A DNA stretch of 39,215 bases from an uncultured Eubacteriales bacterium (GCA_948512295.1 CAOQRA010000005.1:1-39215); one strand, 5' to 3'; positions 16,237 to 24,631 are shown, counted from the stretch's first letter. Translations and numbers: made by a program. Notes: generated from the letters alone by a model not told the origin.

Positions 16237-16746
16237 ATGGCTAACGACAAATTAGGCAGACCATCAAAAGAGCGCAACGCACTTATTCGTGGACAAGTGA
16301 GTGACCTTTTGTGGTTTGGCGAGATTGAAACTACGCTTGCAAAGGCTAAGTCAGTTAGAAGTCAGGCTGAAAAAATTTTAACACTTGCAATTAACTCTTA
16401 CGAGGACATTGTTAAAGTTCCTAAACAAATTAAGGACGACAAAGGCGTTAAAATCAAGACTACAGTTTCTAATGATGGACCTAAAAAACTTAATGCTCGT
16501 AGAAAAATTATGGCTTATCTTTATGATAGACAAGAACAAAGAAAACCAAAAGAGTCAGTTGATGCATTTGAGGCAAGAATTGCTGGCATTAATCATCCAT
16601 TGCTTGAAAAAATCTTCAATGTGTATGCACCTAAATATGCAGGCCGCATAAAAGAAGTTGGTCAAGGCGGTGGTTACACTCGCATAATTAAACTTGGCGA
16701 GCGTCGTGGTGATGCAGCCGAAATGGCTAAAATTAAATTAGTATAA
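16237..16746 (+). CDS. rplQ: 50S ribosomal protein L17 with an insertion
   Basis: L17 lies near the tunnel exit. The product is 169 residues, longer than the roughly 115-130 of many bacteria. The extra length is a lysine-rich insertion of about 45-50 residues after TLAINSYED, within residues 54-105. The C-terminal GGGYTRIIKLGERRGDAAEMA is conserved. It closes the ribosomal superoperon. The ECF-transporter genes often found after L17 in Firmicutes are absent here. Confidence 0.95.
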   Translation: MANDKLGRPSKERNALIRGQVSDLLWFGEIETTLAKAKSVRSQAEKILTLAINSYEDIVKVPKQIKDDKGVKIKTTVSNDGPKKLNARRKIMAYLYDRQEQRKPKESVDAFEARIAGINHPLLEKIFNVYAPKYAGRIKEVGQGGGYTRIIKLGERRGDAAEMAKIKLV

Positions 16747-16861
16747 AAATAATTGCTACTTTTCACTATTTGAAGAGTGGCAGAAAAGTCACTGGGGGTT
16801 ATGATTCCTCCAGCCCCTCACAAACACCTTTGTTGAGAGGTTGGCTTTCGAAAATTTTAAG

Positions 16862-16890
16862 AAAGTGCAATTACAAGTTGCACTTTTTTT
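16862..16890 (+). terminator. intrinsic terminator of the ribosomal superoperon
   Basis: Perfect 9-bp stem AAAGTGCAA/TTGCACTTT (16862-16870/16878-16886), 7-base loop, and a T-run to 16890. The last T doubles as the first base of a dispersed repeat copy. Confidence 0.9.
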
Positions 16891-16980
16891 GTCATTTCCA
16901 TTGGAGTGCATCAGCACGCAATGGGGAAATCTATTCCTCTTGTCATTCTGAGCAAAGCCATAAGGCGAGTCGAAGAATCT
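16890..16980 (+). repeat. two tandem copies of the TGTCATT repeat family
   Basis: Copy one (16890-16932) begins TGTCATTTCC and ends GGGGAAATCT. Copy two (16941-16980) begins TGTCATTCTGAGC and ends GAGTCGAAGAATCT. Both have the head-variable-tail form of the copies at 161-290. A degenerate head, TGTTATTTCGACC, lies at 17225-17237. Confidence 0.7.
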
Positions 16981-17003
16981 AGGTTTATGCATAATTGACG
17001 AAA

Positions 17004-17058
17004 AATATATGCTTTTTCTTGCTGGTTACTTCGCAAAGGCTGCGAAAAGCAATATATT
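17004..17058 (+). repeat. long stem-loop, AT-rich arms
   Basis: AATATAT plus GCTTTTTC (17004-17018) pairs with GAAAAGC plus ATATATT (17044-17058) with two single-base bulges. An alternative inner hairpin TTCGCA/TGCGAA (17030-17035/17041-17046) competes for three bases of the right arm. No long T-run follows at once. Confidence 0.6.
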
Positions 17059-17085
17059 TTTAAAAAAAATTTAAAAAAGAGGAGG

Positions 17086-17177
17086 GCAAAAACAAGGCAC
17101 GCGGAGTGGAAGTCCGCATGCCTTGGCTGCCTCTCATGCTTCGAGGCAGCGTTTAACTGCGTCAAACTTGTTTTTGC
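17086..17177 (+). repeat. closed multi-hairpin element
   Basis: An outer perfect 11-bp stem, GCAAAAACAAG/CTTGTTTTTGC, encloses two hairpins. Hairpin one is CAAGGCA + GCGGA with their complements (17093-17125). Hairpin two is GCTGCCTC/GAGGCAGC (17126-17133/17143-17150). The CAAG at 17093-17096 can pair in either the outer stem or hairpin one, so the two folds are partly exclusive. Confidence 0.65.
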
Positions 17178-17471
17178 AAGGTTGATTTTTTATATTCAAA
17201 GGGTTGAGTTTTTGTTTTCAACATTGTTATTTCGACCAAAAATATAAACTGTGTCCCCCGCAAATACTTTTATATTTGTGGGGTGAAGTGCCGAAAAATC
17301 TTTTAGATAAAGTTTGTGCACAAAATTACTAAAAAAGATCCTTCGACTCGTTTCGCTTGCGCTCACGGCTCAGGATGACAAAACTAAAGTCATCATTTTT
17401 AACAAAAAAACACCTTATTTTTAAGTAAAAAGTGTAAAAAATCAACTTTTTTAAAGAATTTCAAAAAACAC
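17178..17471. other. non-coding remainder of the gap after L17
   Basis: I see no ORF with a ribosome-binding site. A minus-strand repeat copy lies at 17337-17381 (head GTCATCCTGAGC, tail GAGTCGAAGGATCT when read on the minus strand). The rest is A/T-rich with no convincing terminator or RNA gene. Confidence 0.55.
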
Positions 17472-17498
17472 TTGACAACTCCTCACCCATGTTATTAT
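17472..17498 (+). promoter_or_regulatory. promoter of the 183-aa gene
   Basis: TTGACA (17472-17477), a 15-base spacer and TATTAT (17493-17498), with TGT before the -10 (extended -10). The short spacer is compensated by the extended -10. Distance to the start codon is about 50 bases. Confidence 0.65.
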
Positions 17499-17550
17499 AG
17501 GGCTGAAAAAGTAATATTTAAAAATCTAATTGTTAAACGGGGAGATAAAA

Positions 17551-18102
17551 ATGGCAGATAATCAAAAATGGTGGCAAGACCACGCTAGCAGACAAAAAAT
17601 TGTCGAAATTATAATGGGAGAGGATTTTTCTCCCGATATGATGCGTCAACTTGCGGGGATTATTCAGATAGGGGTGTATGAAACAAGAGGAACATGGACA
17701 TATTTTTTGGATGCTGTTTCAATATATGCAAAAATAATGTATTGTAATGCTTGCTTTTCATCATCAACTATTCAAAATTCAGTTGAAAAATTTAAAAAAC
17801 ATGGAAAAGTTTTGGATTTAAAAGTTATTCCTCATTATGCCGAACTTGTGTCAAGTTTAGCAAAGGCACTTGATGCCATAGGATTTTCAACCAAAGAAGA
17901 TGTGGAATCTATTTTGCCGGTTCTTCAAGTGGCGGTCATAGCAGATATACAAAAGAATGAAGTAGCATTGCATAGAATTAGTTTACAAGAAGGCTTTAAA
18001 CCACGTGACGAAGTAAGAGAACTTGAACATTGCGTACTTGAACAAGTGCCTGCTAATGCGCTTTGGAATCAAATTGATAGTAAACTTAATGAAATGATGT
18101 AG
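17551..18102 (+). CDS. unrecognised 183-residue protein
   Basis: The soluble-looking product has a Trp-rich start (MADNQKWWQDHASRQK), several helical stretches, three Cys and no signal peptide or membrane segment. I recognise no domain. The ATG at 17551 follows a GGGGAG site (17539-17544). An upstream TTG at 17530 would swallow that site and is rejected. It has its own promoter and is followed eight bases later by a tiny gene with an AGGAGG site, so the two probably form an operon. The flanks are repeats upstream and a terminator downstream. Confidence 0.75.
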   Translation: MADNQKWWQDHASRQKIVEIIMGEDFSPDMMRQLAGIIQIGVYETRGTWTYFLDAVSIYAKIMYCNACFSSSTIQNSVEKFKKHGKVLDLKVIPHYAELVSSLAKALDAIGFSTKEDVESILPVLQVAVIADIQKNEVALHRISLQEGFKPRDEVRELEHCVLEQVPANALWNQIDSKLNEMM

Positions 18103-18110
18103 GAGGAATT

Positions 18111-18257
18111 ATGAAGAATAACGAATTAATAAAATTACTTGAAAAAGATTATCAAGAAAATAAGGAGACATTCGATAATTTATTTGCTGATAAGCCTAAA
18201 AAGTCAAAAAAAGAGAAATCTGCAAGCAATTGCTTGCAAATTTTTAAACAAATCTAA
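18111..18257 (+). CDS. unrecognised 48-residue basic protein
   Basis: A strong AGGAGG site (18102-18107) precedes the ATG. The product is helical and charged (LIKLLEKDYQENKETFDNLF), then lysine-rich (KPKKSKKEK). Its last codons run through an 18-base perfect palindrome (18221-18238). I recognise no family. It appears to be the second gene of a two-gene unit with the 183-residue protein. Confidence 0.55.
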   Translation: MKNNELIKLLEKDYQENKETFDNLFADKPKKSKKEKSASNCLQIFKQI

Positions 18258-18293
18258 TTTTTCAAAAAACAATTAACAACGCTAAAATTCATG

Positions 18294-18323
18294 AATAGTC
18301 AAAATTTATTTTGACTATTTTTT
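18294..18323 (+). terminator. terminator of the two-gene unit
   Basis: AATAGTCAAAAT (18294-18305) pairs with ATTTTGACTATT (18308-18319), and the T-run continues to 18323. The right arm contains TTGACT, which serves as the -35 of the next promoter. Confidence 0.85.
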
Positions 18324-18338
18324 AAAACTTGGTATACT
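18311..18338 (+). promoter_or_regulatory. promoter of the php-whiA-dnaE-pfk operon
   Basis: TTGACT (18311-18316), a 16-base spacer and TATACT (18333-18338) with TGG just before it (extended -10). The -35 lies in the right arm of the preceding terminator. Confidence 0.75.
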
Positions 18339-18358
18339 TTAAACATAAGGAGATTTTT

Positions 18359-19120
18359 ATGATTCTTTATGGTGACTATCATACTCATACTGAGTATTCA
18401 CGTAACAATCATGGCAAGGGCAGCGTGCTTGAAAATGCTTCTGTCGCAGCGGATAAAGGCTTAAAGCAGATTGCAATTACCGACCATGGGTTTAATCATA
18501 TGTTTTATGGCGTAAATAGAAGAGATATCCCTAAAGTTCAAGAGGATATTTTAAATGCTAAGGAAATTACAGGTGTGGATATTCTTTTAGGCGTTGAGGC
18601 AAACTTAATTTCCCGTGACGGGGATATTGATGTCATGGATGAGGACTTCGAATTTTTAAACCTTTTGTTAATGGGCCATCATCGCATGGTAACTATGACA
18701 AAAGTTAAAGACTTTATGGCGCTTAATATGGCAAATATGATAGGTTCTCCTTTTGCACCAAGTAAGCAAAGATTAAATCAAAATACTACAGCTTTTTTAA
18801 AAGCACTAGACAAATATCCAATTGATGTAATTACTCATCTTAATTATGGCTTTCCAACGGATACTTTGGCAGTAGCACGAATGGCTAAGCAAAAGGGTAC
18901 TTACATTGAGCTTAATGGTAAAAGAATTAATTTTACAGACAGAGAACTTGAAATTATGGCAAGTGAGGGCGTTAAATTTATTGTCAATTCCGATGCGCAC
19001 AAACCTCAAATGGTGGGGGAATGTAACAATGGGCTTAATATAATTTACAGGCTTGGCATTCCATTATCGCAAATAGTCAATATAGATAAGTTGCCTAAGT
19101 TTCAAACAAAAAGAGGATAA
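18359..19120 (+). CDS. PHP-domain phosphoesterase
   Basis: The 253-residue protein is a stand-alone PHP metal-dependent phosphoesterase. Metal-ligand motifs in order are DYHTH (H8, H10), ITDHG (D42, H43), GVEAN, MGHH, ITHLNYG and NSDAH near residue 220. Its substrate is not known from sequence; relatives include phosphatases of small metabolites. The ATG at 18359 has an AAGGAG site. A longer reading from TTG 18329 runs through the promoter and is rejected. In Clostridia a PHP gene often sits near whiA. The stop abuts the whiA ATG. Confidence 0.88.
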   Translation: MILYGDYHTHTEYSRNNHGKGSVLENASVAADKGLKQIAITDHGFNHMFYGVNRRDIPKVQEDILNAKEITGVDILLGVEANLISRDGDIDVMDEDFEFLNLLLMGHHRMVTMTKVKDFMALNMANMIGSPFAPSKQRLNQNTTAFLKALDKYPIDVITHLNYGFPTDTLAVARMAKQKGTYIELNGKRINFTDRELEIMASEGVKFIVNSDAHKPQMVGECNNGLNIIYRLGIPLSQIVNIDKLPKFQTKRG

Positions 19121-20089
19121 ATGAGTTTTTCACGCGAGTCTAAACTTGAAATTTTAAATGAGATTTATGATGACGCAGACAGCGCCATAGCTTTTTTATC
19201 AGGTTTATTCCATAGTGCAGGGCAGATTACCAAAAATGCAGAGGGAATACGTGCCGATATTGTGTCCGACATAAAAGAAGTGTACCAGTATGTCAATGCA
19301 ATAGCTAAAAAACTTTATGGTGACGCACTTTCTATTGAAATAAATGATGATTATATTATTAATAAAACAACTTATTATAGAATTATGTTTCCCGTTTCTA
19401 TTTCCTCTCGTGTGCTTCAAGATTGTGGACTTTTGCGACTTGGAAGTGAGGGAATTGAAATTGTTTATGAAATAGATAACAATGTGATTCCAGATGAGGA
19501 GTGCAAACGTGCTTTCGTCAAAGGTGCTTACATCGGCTGTTCTACTTCCAGCATCAAATTTAGCGAGCTTGGCTCGCAAAATGCGACGACTGGATATCAT
19601 ATGGAGTTTTCTTCTCACAATGATAAGTTTTTACAAGGATTACAAAAGCTTTTAAATGAATTTAACATTAATTCAAAACAACTTGCTCGTAAAAGCAATT
19701 ATATTTTGTACTTAAAAGATTCCGAAACTATTAAAGATTTGCTTGCTTTAGTTGGAGCAAATGAAAGTGTGTTGAATCTTGCAAATGAAATGGCGACACG
19801 CGGCTTACGCAATATTGTAAATCGTCAAGTAAATTGCATAAATGCCAATATCAATAAAACTATTGAAGCAAGTTTTAAACAACTTACAGCAATCAAGATA
19901 ATTGAAGACAAGATAGGTCTTGAAAGTTTGCCAGATGATCTTCAAGAAGTGGCAGTGCTACGTCTTGCCAACCAGCAAGAAAGCATGGACGAACTTTTAA
20001 AATTATCCACTATAAAGCTTACTAAAAGTGGATTAAATCATCGCTTTAGAAGACTTATCAAGATTGCCGACTTTTTAACTAAAGAATAA
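19121..20089 (+). CDS. whiA: DNA-binding protein WhiA
   Basis: WhiA (322 residues) joins an N-terminal LAGLIDADG-like domain to a C-terminal helix-turn-helix. In Firmicutes it affects cell division and chromosome segregation, and in Streptomyces sporulation. MSFSRESKLEILNE and the C-terminal LTKSGLNHRFRRLIKIADFL are family signatures. It directly follows php. The rapZ and yvcK genes that usually precede whiA are absent. Confidence 0.95.
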   Translation: MSFSRESKLEILNEIYDDADSAIAFLSGLFHSAGQITKNAEGIRADIVSDIKEVYQYVNAIAKKLYGDALSIEINDDYIINKTTYYRIMFPVSISSRVLQDCGLLRLGSEGIEIVYEIDNNVIPDEECKRAFVKGAYIGCSTSSIKFSELGSQNATTGYHMEFSSHNDKFLQGLQKLLNEFNINSKQLARKSNYILYLKDSETIKDLLALVGANESVLNLANEMATRGLRNIVNRQVNCINANINKTIEASFKQLTAIKIIEDKIGLESLPDDLQEVAVLRLANQQESMDELLKLSTIKLTKSGLNHRFRRLIKIADFLTKE

Positions 20090-20098
20090 GGAGAAGTT

Positions 20099-23000
20099 AT
20101 GAAAGAATTTGTTCACTTACATGTGCACACTGAATATAGCTTGCTTGATGGACTTGCTAGAATAAAACCTTTAGTAAAACTTGTTAAAGCTCGCGGTTGG
20201 AAATCAATCGCGATTACTGACCATGGAAATATGTATGGAGTGATGAAGTTCTATGAGGAATGTATATTAAATGATATTAAACCAATTATTGGAGAAGAAT
20301 TTTACATCTGTCACGATATGCATTCGCGCTCTAACAGAACAGATATGGCACACCTTGTGTTACTTGCTAAAAATAACACAGGCTATCAGAATCTTTTAAA
20401 ATTAAGCTCATTAGCTTTTACTGAAGGCATGTATTATAAGCCAAGAATTGATTATAAACTGCTTGAACAATATAGTGAGGGGCTTATCTGCCTATCTGCT
20501 TGTCTTGCGGGACATATTCCTCAAGCCATCTTGCGCCGAGACTATGAAGAAGCTGATAAACTTGCGTTATGGTTTAAAAATATATTCAAAGATGATTTTT
20601 ATTTTGAAATTCAAAACCATGGCATAGCCGAACAAAAGGAAGTGTTAATTAAGCTTACTGAAATGTCAGAAAGGCTTGGCATAAAATTAGTTGCCACCAA
20701 CGATGTGCACTATATAAATAAAGAAGACGCAGAAATTCAAGATGTGCTTTTATGTGTACAGACAAGTAAAACTATAGACGACCCTGACAGAATGAAATTT
20801 GAAACTCAAGAATTTTATCTTAAAACCTATGAAGAAATGTTGGAAGTTTTGCCAGGTTATGAAGAAGCTCTTGAAATAACTAATGAAATTGCAGCTAAAT
20901 GTGACGTTGTAATCAGAACAAAATCTCTTCGTGAAAGCGGAGCACCTAAACAATATCATTTAGGCGCAAACGAAAACTTTATTCCTCAATATATTCCAGA
21001 TACTGGCGAGGGCACCTATGAATACCTTTCCCGCATGGCATGGGAGGGGCTTTATCGTAATTATAAAGAGGTGCCTCCAGAGTATAAGCAGCGTCTTGAG
21101 ATGGAACTTGACACTATAAATCGCCTAGGCTTTGTGGAATACTTCCTTATTGTTTGGGACTATATAAATTACGCACGTCAAAATGACATCTCAGTAGGCC
21201 CGGGAAGAGGTTCCGGCGCTGGAAGTATTGTGGCTTATACAACGGGGATTACTCAAGTGGATCCTATGAAATATGACCTTTACTTTGATCGCTTTATTAA
21301 TCCAGAACGTGTATCCATGCCCGATTTCGACGTCGATTTTTGTCGTGATAGACGTGGTGAAGTGGTAGAATATGCTAAACGCAGATATGGTGCCGACCAT
21401 GTGTCAAACATTGTAACTTTTGGAAACATGCAAGCCAAAAATGCAATTAAAGACGTAGCCCGCGTACTTCGCTATCCGTATTCTGAGGTTGATAAAATTA
21501 CTAAAGAGATCCCTGGCAAGCCTCTTAAAAAACCGCCAGTTCTTGGTGCTTACTTTGGCACCACTGGTAAACCAGAAAATGATAAATACATCATTCCAGA
21601 GCTTCGTAAAATGTACGAAGAAGATGAAATGGTGAAAAGAATTGTAGATATTGCTATCAAACTTGAGGGTGTTCCTCGTAATGTTTCCATGCACGCGGCA
21701 GGAGTACTTATTTCCCCTGAACCAGTAGACACTTTTGTTCCGCTTGCCAAAAGTGGAGAAGATGTAGTAACTCAGTTTGATATGATAGAGCTTGAACACT
21801 TGGGACTGCTTAAAATGGACTTTTTAGGCTTGCAAACACTTGACGATATATATAAAGCTGTACAATACGTAAAAGAAGACCATAATGTCGTAATTGATTT
21901 TAATAAAATCGGCTATGATGATCCAGCAGTGTTTGAACTTATCAGCTCTGGCAATACGGACACAGTGTTCCAGCTTGAAAGTGGCGGTATGAAAAACTTC
22001 ATGAAAGAACTCCAGCCAACCTGTCTTGAAGATGTTATCGCAGGTATTTCTCTTTATCGCCCAGGCCCAATGGACTTTATTCCAAAGTTCATAAAGGGCA
22101 AGAAAGAGCCCGATCATATTGAGTATGAAGACCCTTGTCTTGAGCCAGTACTTAAAAACACCTATGGTTGTATAGTTTATCAAGAGCAAGTTATGAAAAT
22201 CTTTCAGGTTATGGGTGGCTTCAGCCTTGGCGGCGCCGATGTGGTGCGCAGAATTATGGGTAAGAAAAAGGCCGAACTTTTGCCTCCTGAAGAAGACAAA
22301 TTCATCAATGGTTTTGTTGACCCTACAGGTGAAAAAAAGCCTATTGAGGGTGCTGTTAAACTAGGGCATGATCCTGTAGTTGCCAAAAAGGTGTTTGACC
22401 AAATGGCAAAGTTTGCGGGCTATGCTTTTAATAAATCCCATGCCGCGGCCTATGCATTCGTTTCTTACCAGACCGCATATTTAAAAGCTCACTATGAAGT
22501 AGAGTGGTTGACGGCTGTATTAAATACTAAAATTACAAATGCAGACGCAATCAGAAAATATATCAACCATGCTAAAAAGGAAGGACTTATTGTATATCAA
22601 CCTGATGTTAACAAAAGTCGTACCATGTTTAGAGTGGAAAATGGAAATATCCGTTTTGGGCTTGGTGCACTTAAGCATGTAGGGACTGGGGTTATTGATC
22701 AAATTATAGACGAACGCAATGCTAATGGTGAATATAAAAGCTTTGAAGACTTTATAAACAGAAATATAGAAATAATCAATAAGCGGTTGGTTGAAAGTTT
22801 AATTCTTGGCGGAGCCTTTGATTGTTTCAAACTGGCACGATCTCAACTGATGGCTGTTTATGAAAACGTGATTGACAGAGCTAATCATGATAAAAAGAAC
22901 AAAGCAAGCGGACAATTTTCTATGTTCGATGCATTTGTGGAAGTGGCTCACACTGTTAATGCAGTTGAGTATCCAAATATAAAAGAATTTAATAAAGAAA

Positions 23001-23695
23001 CACTCTTAAAATATGAAAAAGATTATGTCGGGATGTATGTATCAGGGCATCCTCTAGATGACTATCTTTCTAAATATGATGAGTTTAATTTTACATCCGA
23101 TATGATTGCTGAGGAAGAAAACTCAGACGAACTTGAAGAAGAGGGAATGGCAGAGGAAGAAAAAATAACCGAATTTGCAGAAGTTAAAGATGGGGACAAA
23201 GTGATTGGCGGAGGCGTTATCACGGCAATTAAAAAGATTTCAACCAAGTCAGGCAATATGGCATTTTTGACTATTGAAGATATTAATGGTACTTTTGATG
23301 TTATGCTGTTTCCTAAACTATTTACTCGGTATAAAGATATCGCAGTTGAGGATGGGCTGGTGACGGTGCGTGGACGTATGTCGCTTCGTCCTGGTAAGTC
23401 GCCTGTTATTGTTGCAGAAAACTTAACCTCGTGGGCAAAAGTGGGCGAGGATAATAGCGAAAAAGGCGTGCGCAAAGTATATCTTCGATTTGATACTAAA
23501 GACATCGATGTTCAAGACAAATTGAAAAAAATTCTCACTTCATATCCGGGTGATAATGAGGTTGTGTGCAAATGTAGCACAACGGGGAAAGCCTTTGCTT
23601 TCAATTGCAAAGTTGATATAAACAACTATCTTGAAAATGAACTTTGTGGATTGCTCGGCGACCAAAATGTAATAATATCCGTTCCTAGAACTTGA
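20099..23695 (+). CDS. dnaE: DNA polymerase III alpha subunit, DnaE type
   Basis: The 1198-residue DnaE starts with a PHP domain (HLHVHTEYSLLDG, then AITDHGNMYG). The palm has GPGRGSGAGSIVAY and the catalytic Asp pair in PDFDVDFCRDRRGEV (about residues 405-420). The helix-hairpin-helix and the C-terminal OB fold (GGGVITAIKKISTKSGNMA, near residue 1035) follow. It replicates DNA, with PolC as the leading-strand enzyme in most Firmicutes. An AAGGAG site precedes the ATG. Confidence 0.98.
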   Translation: MKEFVHLHVHTEYSLLDGLARIKPLVKLVKARGWKSIAITDHGNMYGVMKFYEECILNDIKPIIGEEFYICHDMHSRSNRTDMAHLVLLAKNNTGYQNLLKLSSLAFTEGMYYKPRIDYKLLEQYSEGLICLSACLAGHIPQAILRRDYEEADKLALWFKNIFKDDFYFEIQNHGIAEQKEVLIKLTEMSERLGIKLVATNDVHYINKEDAEIQDVLLCVQTSKTIDDPDRMKFETQEFYLKTYEEMLEVLPGYEEALEITNEIAAKCDVVIRTKSLRESGAPKQYHLGANENFIPQYIPDTGEGTYEYLSRMAWEGLYRNYKEVPPEYKQRLEMELDTINRLGFVEYFLIVWDYINYARQNDISVGPGRGSGAGSIVAYTTGITQVDPMKYDLYFDRFINPERVSMPDFDVDFCRDRRGEVVEYAKRRYGADHVSNIVTFGNMQAKNAIKDVARVLRYPYSEVDKITKEIPGKPLKKPPVLGAYFGTTGKPENDKYIIPELRKMYEEDEMVKRIVDIAIKLEGVPRNVSMHAAGVLISPEPVDTFVPLAKSGEDVVTQFDMIELEHLGLLKMDFLGLQTLDDIYKAVQYVKEDHNVVIDFNKIGYDDPAVFELISSGNTDTVFQLESGGMKNFMKELQPTCLEDVIAGISLYRPGPMDFIPKFIKGKKEPDHIEYEDPCLEPVLKNTYGCIVYQEQVMKIFQVMGGFSLGGADVVRRIMGKKKAELLPPEEDKFINGFVDPTGEKKPIEGAVKLGHDPVVAKKVFDQMAKFAGYAFNKSHAAAYAFVSYQTAYLKAHYEVEWLTAVLNTKITNADAIRKYINHAKKEGLIVYQPDVNKSRTMFRVENGNIRFGLGALKHVGTGVIDQIIDERNANGEYKSFEDFINRNIEIINKRLVESLILGGAFDCFKLARSQLMAVYENVIDRANHDKKNKASGQFSMFDAFVEVAHTVNAVEYPNIKEFNKETLLKYEKDYVGMYVSGHPLDDYLSKYDEFNFTSDMIAEEENSDELEEEGMAEEEKITEFAEVKDGDKVIGGGVITAIKKISTKSGNMAFLTIEDINGTFDVMLFPKLFTRYKDIAVEDGLVTVRGRMSLRPGKSPVIVAENLTSWAKVGEDNSEKGVRKVYLRFDTKDIDVQDKLKKILTSYPGDNEVVCKCSTTGKAFAFNCKVDINNYLENELCGLLGDQNVIISVPRT

Positions 23696-23706
23696 AAGGA
23701 GAGATT

Positions 23707-24579
23707 ATGAAGATATTGATTTTAGCCAGTGGTGGGGATGCGCCTGGCATGAACAAATTTATTGCAAAACTTTATCGCGCTTTCAAAAGTGAAATTTTTG
23801 CATGTAAAGCGGGCTTTAAAGGACTGATCAGTGGCGACATTCGTCCACTTTCTTCTTTCGAGCCTTTAAAATATGAAAATCAGGCGGGCTGCTGCATTTT
23901 CTCTTCGCGCTGCCTTGAGTTTCAAACGGATAAAGGTTTTAAAAAGGGTTTAAAAAATTGTAAACAATTCGACTGTGTAATTATTATGGGAGGAAACGGC
24001 TCGTATAAAGGGGCAAAACAACTTTCTGAAAATGGTGTAAACTCAGTATTTATTCCTTGCACAATTGATAATGATGTCGATATAAGTGACTATAGCATAG
24101 GGTTTCATACGGCGATTAAAGCAGTTTGTGATTATGTAAAAAATACCATGCCAAGCATGCAAGCCTTTTTACGCTGTGCTGTGTTTGAAGTTATGGGACG
24201 TCGTGACGGCTCCATTGCACGCGCAAGCGGAGCGGCGGTGGAAGCGGACTATATTGTTTCAGAGGAAAAAGACCTTGACTTTAAAAAAATAGCAAGAATA
24301 GCAAAAGAGAATTTTAAAAATGAGCGATCTTCTTGTATAATATTGCGCGAAAATATTATGCCGCTTAAAGATTTTGTAACAACTCTTCAAAAAGAAACGG
24401 GCAGCGTGGAGATTAAAGGCTCAATTGTAGGTCACTTGCAAAGGGGGGCGACACCCTCCAAAATGGAGTTAAGGCAAGCTTGCAAGTTTGCTAGTTGTGC
24501 AATTAAAGCGCTAAAAAGCAATTATAAAAGTTGCGCTTGTAGATTTTTAAATGGAAAAATACAATTATTAAATATTTAA
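23707..24579 (+). CDS. 6-phosphofructokinase-like protein, divergent
   Basis: At 290 residues it is about 30 shorter than usual PfkA, and the missing part is mostly C-terminal. ASGGDAPGMN (residues 7-16), TIDND with the catalytic Asp (119-123), EVMGR (161-165) and GHLQRGATPS match the family. The nucleotide and Mg motif GGDGS reads GGNGS (N97), so a conserved Asp is lost. It may be an active PFK with altered kinetics, or a paralogue with another role; a second pfk elsewhere cannot be excluded. Start 23707 follows AAAGGAG. It is the last gene of the php operon. Confidence 0.75.
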   Translation: MKILILASGGDAPGMNKFIAKLYRAFKSEIFACKAGFKGLISGDIRPLSSFEPLKYENQAGCCIFSSRCLEFQTDKGFKKGLKNCKQFDCVIIMGGNGSYKGAKQLSENGVNSVFIPCTIDNDVDISDYSIGFHTAIKAVCDYVKNTMPSMQAFLRCAVFEVMGRRDGSIARASGAAVEADYIVSEEKDLDFKKIARIAKENFKNERSSCIILRENIMPLKDFVTTLQKETGSVEIKGSIVGHLQRGATPSKMELRQACKFASCAIKALKSNYKSCACRFLNGKIQLLNI

Positions 24580-24602
24580 TTTGATTTTTTATTTGAAAAT
24601 TC

Positions 24603-24631
24603 TTGACAAAATAATCTGACTATGTTAAACT
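24603..24631 (+). promoter_or_regulatory. promoter of the tRNA cluster
   Basis: TTGACA (24603-24608), a 17-base spacer and TAAACT (24626-24631) with TGT just before it (extended -10). The predicted start falls about ten bases before tRNA-Gly. Confidence 0.8.

Noticed and set aside
16770..16982. Short ORFs on both strands just after L17
   Set aside because: They cover the terminator and the repeats, and have no ribosome-binding site or coding pattern.
16941..17381. Insertion sequence or transposon remnant
   Set aside because: The inverted repeats lack a transposase or a clear target duplication. I list them as repeats only.
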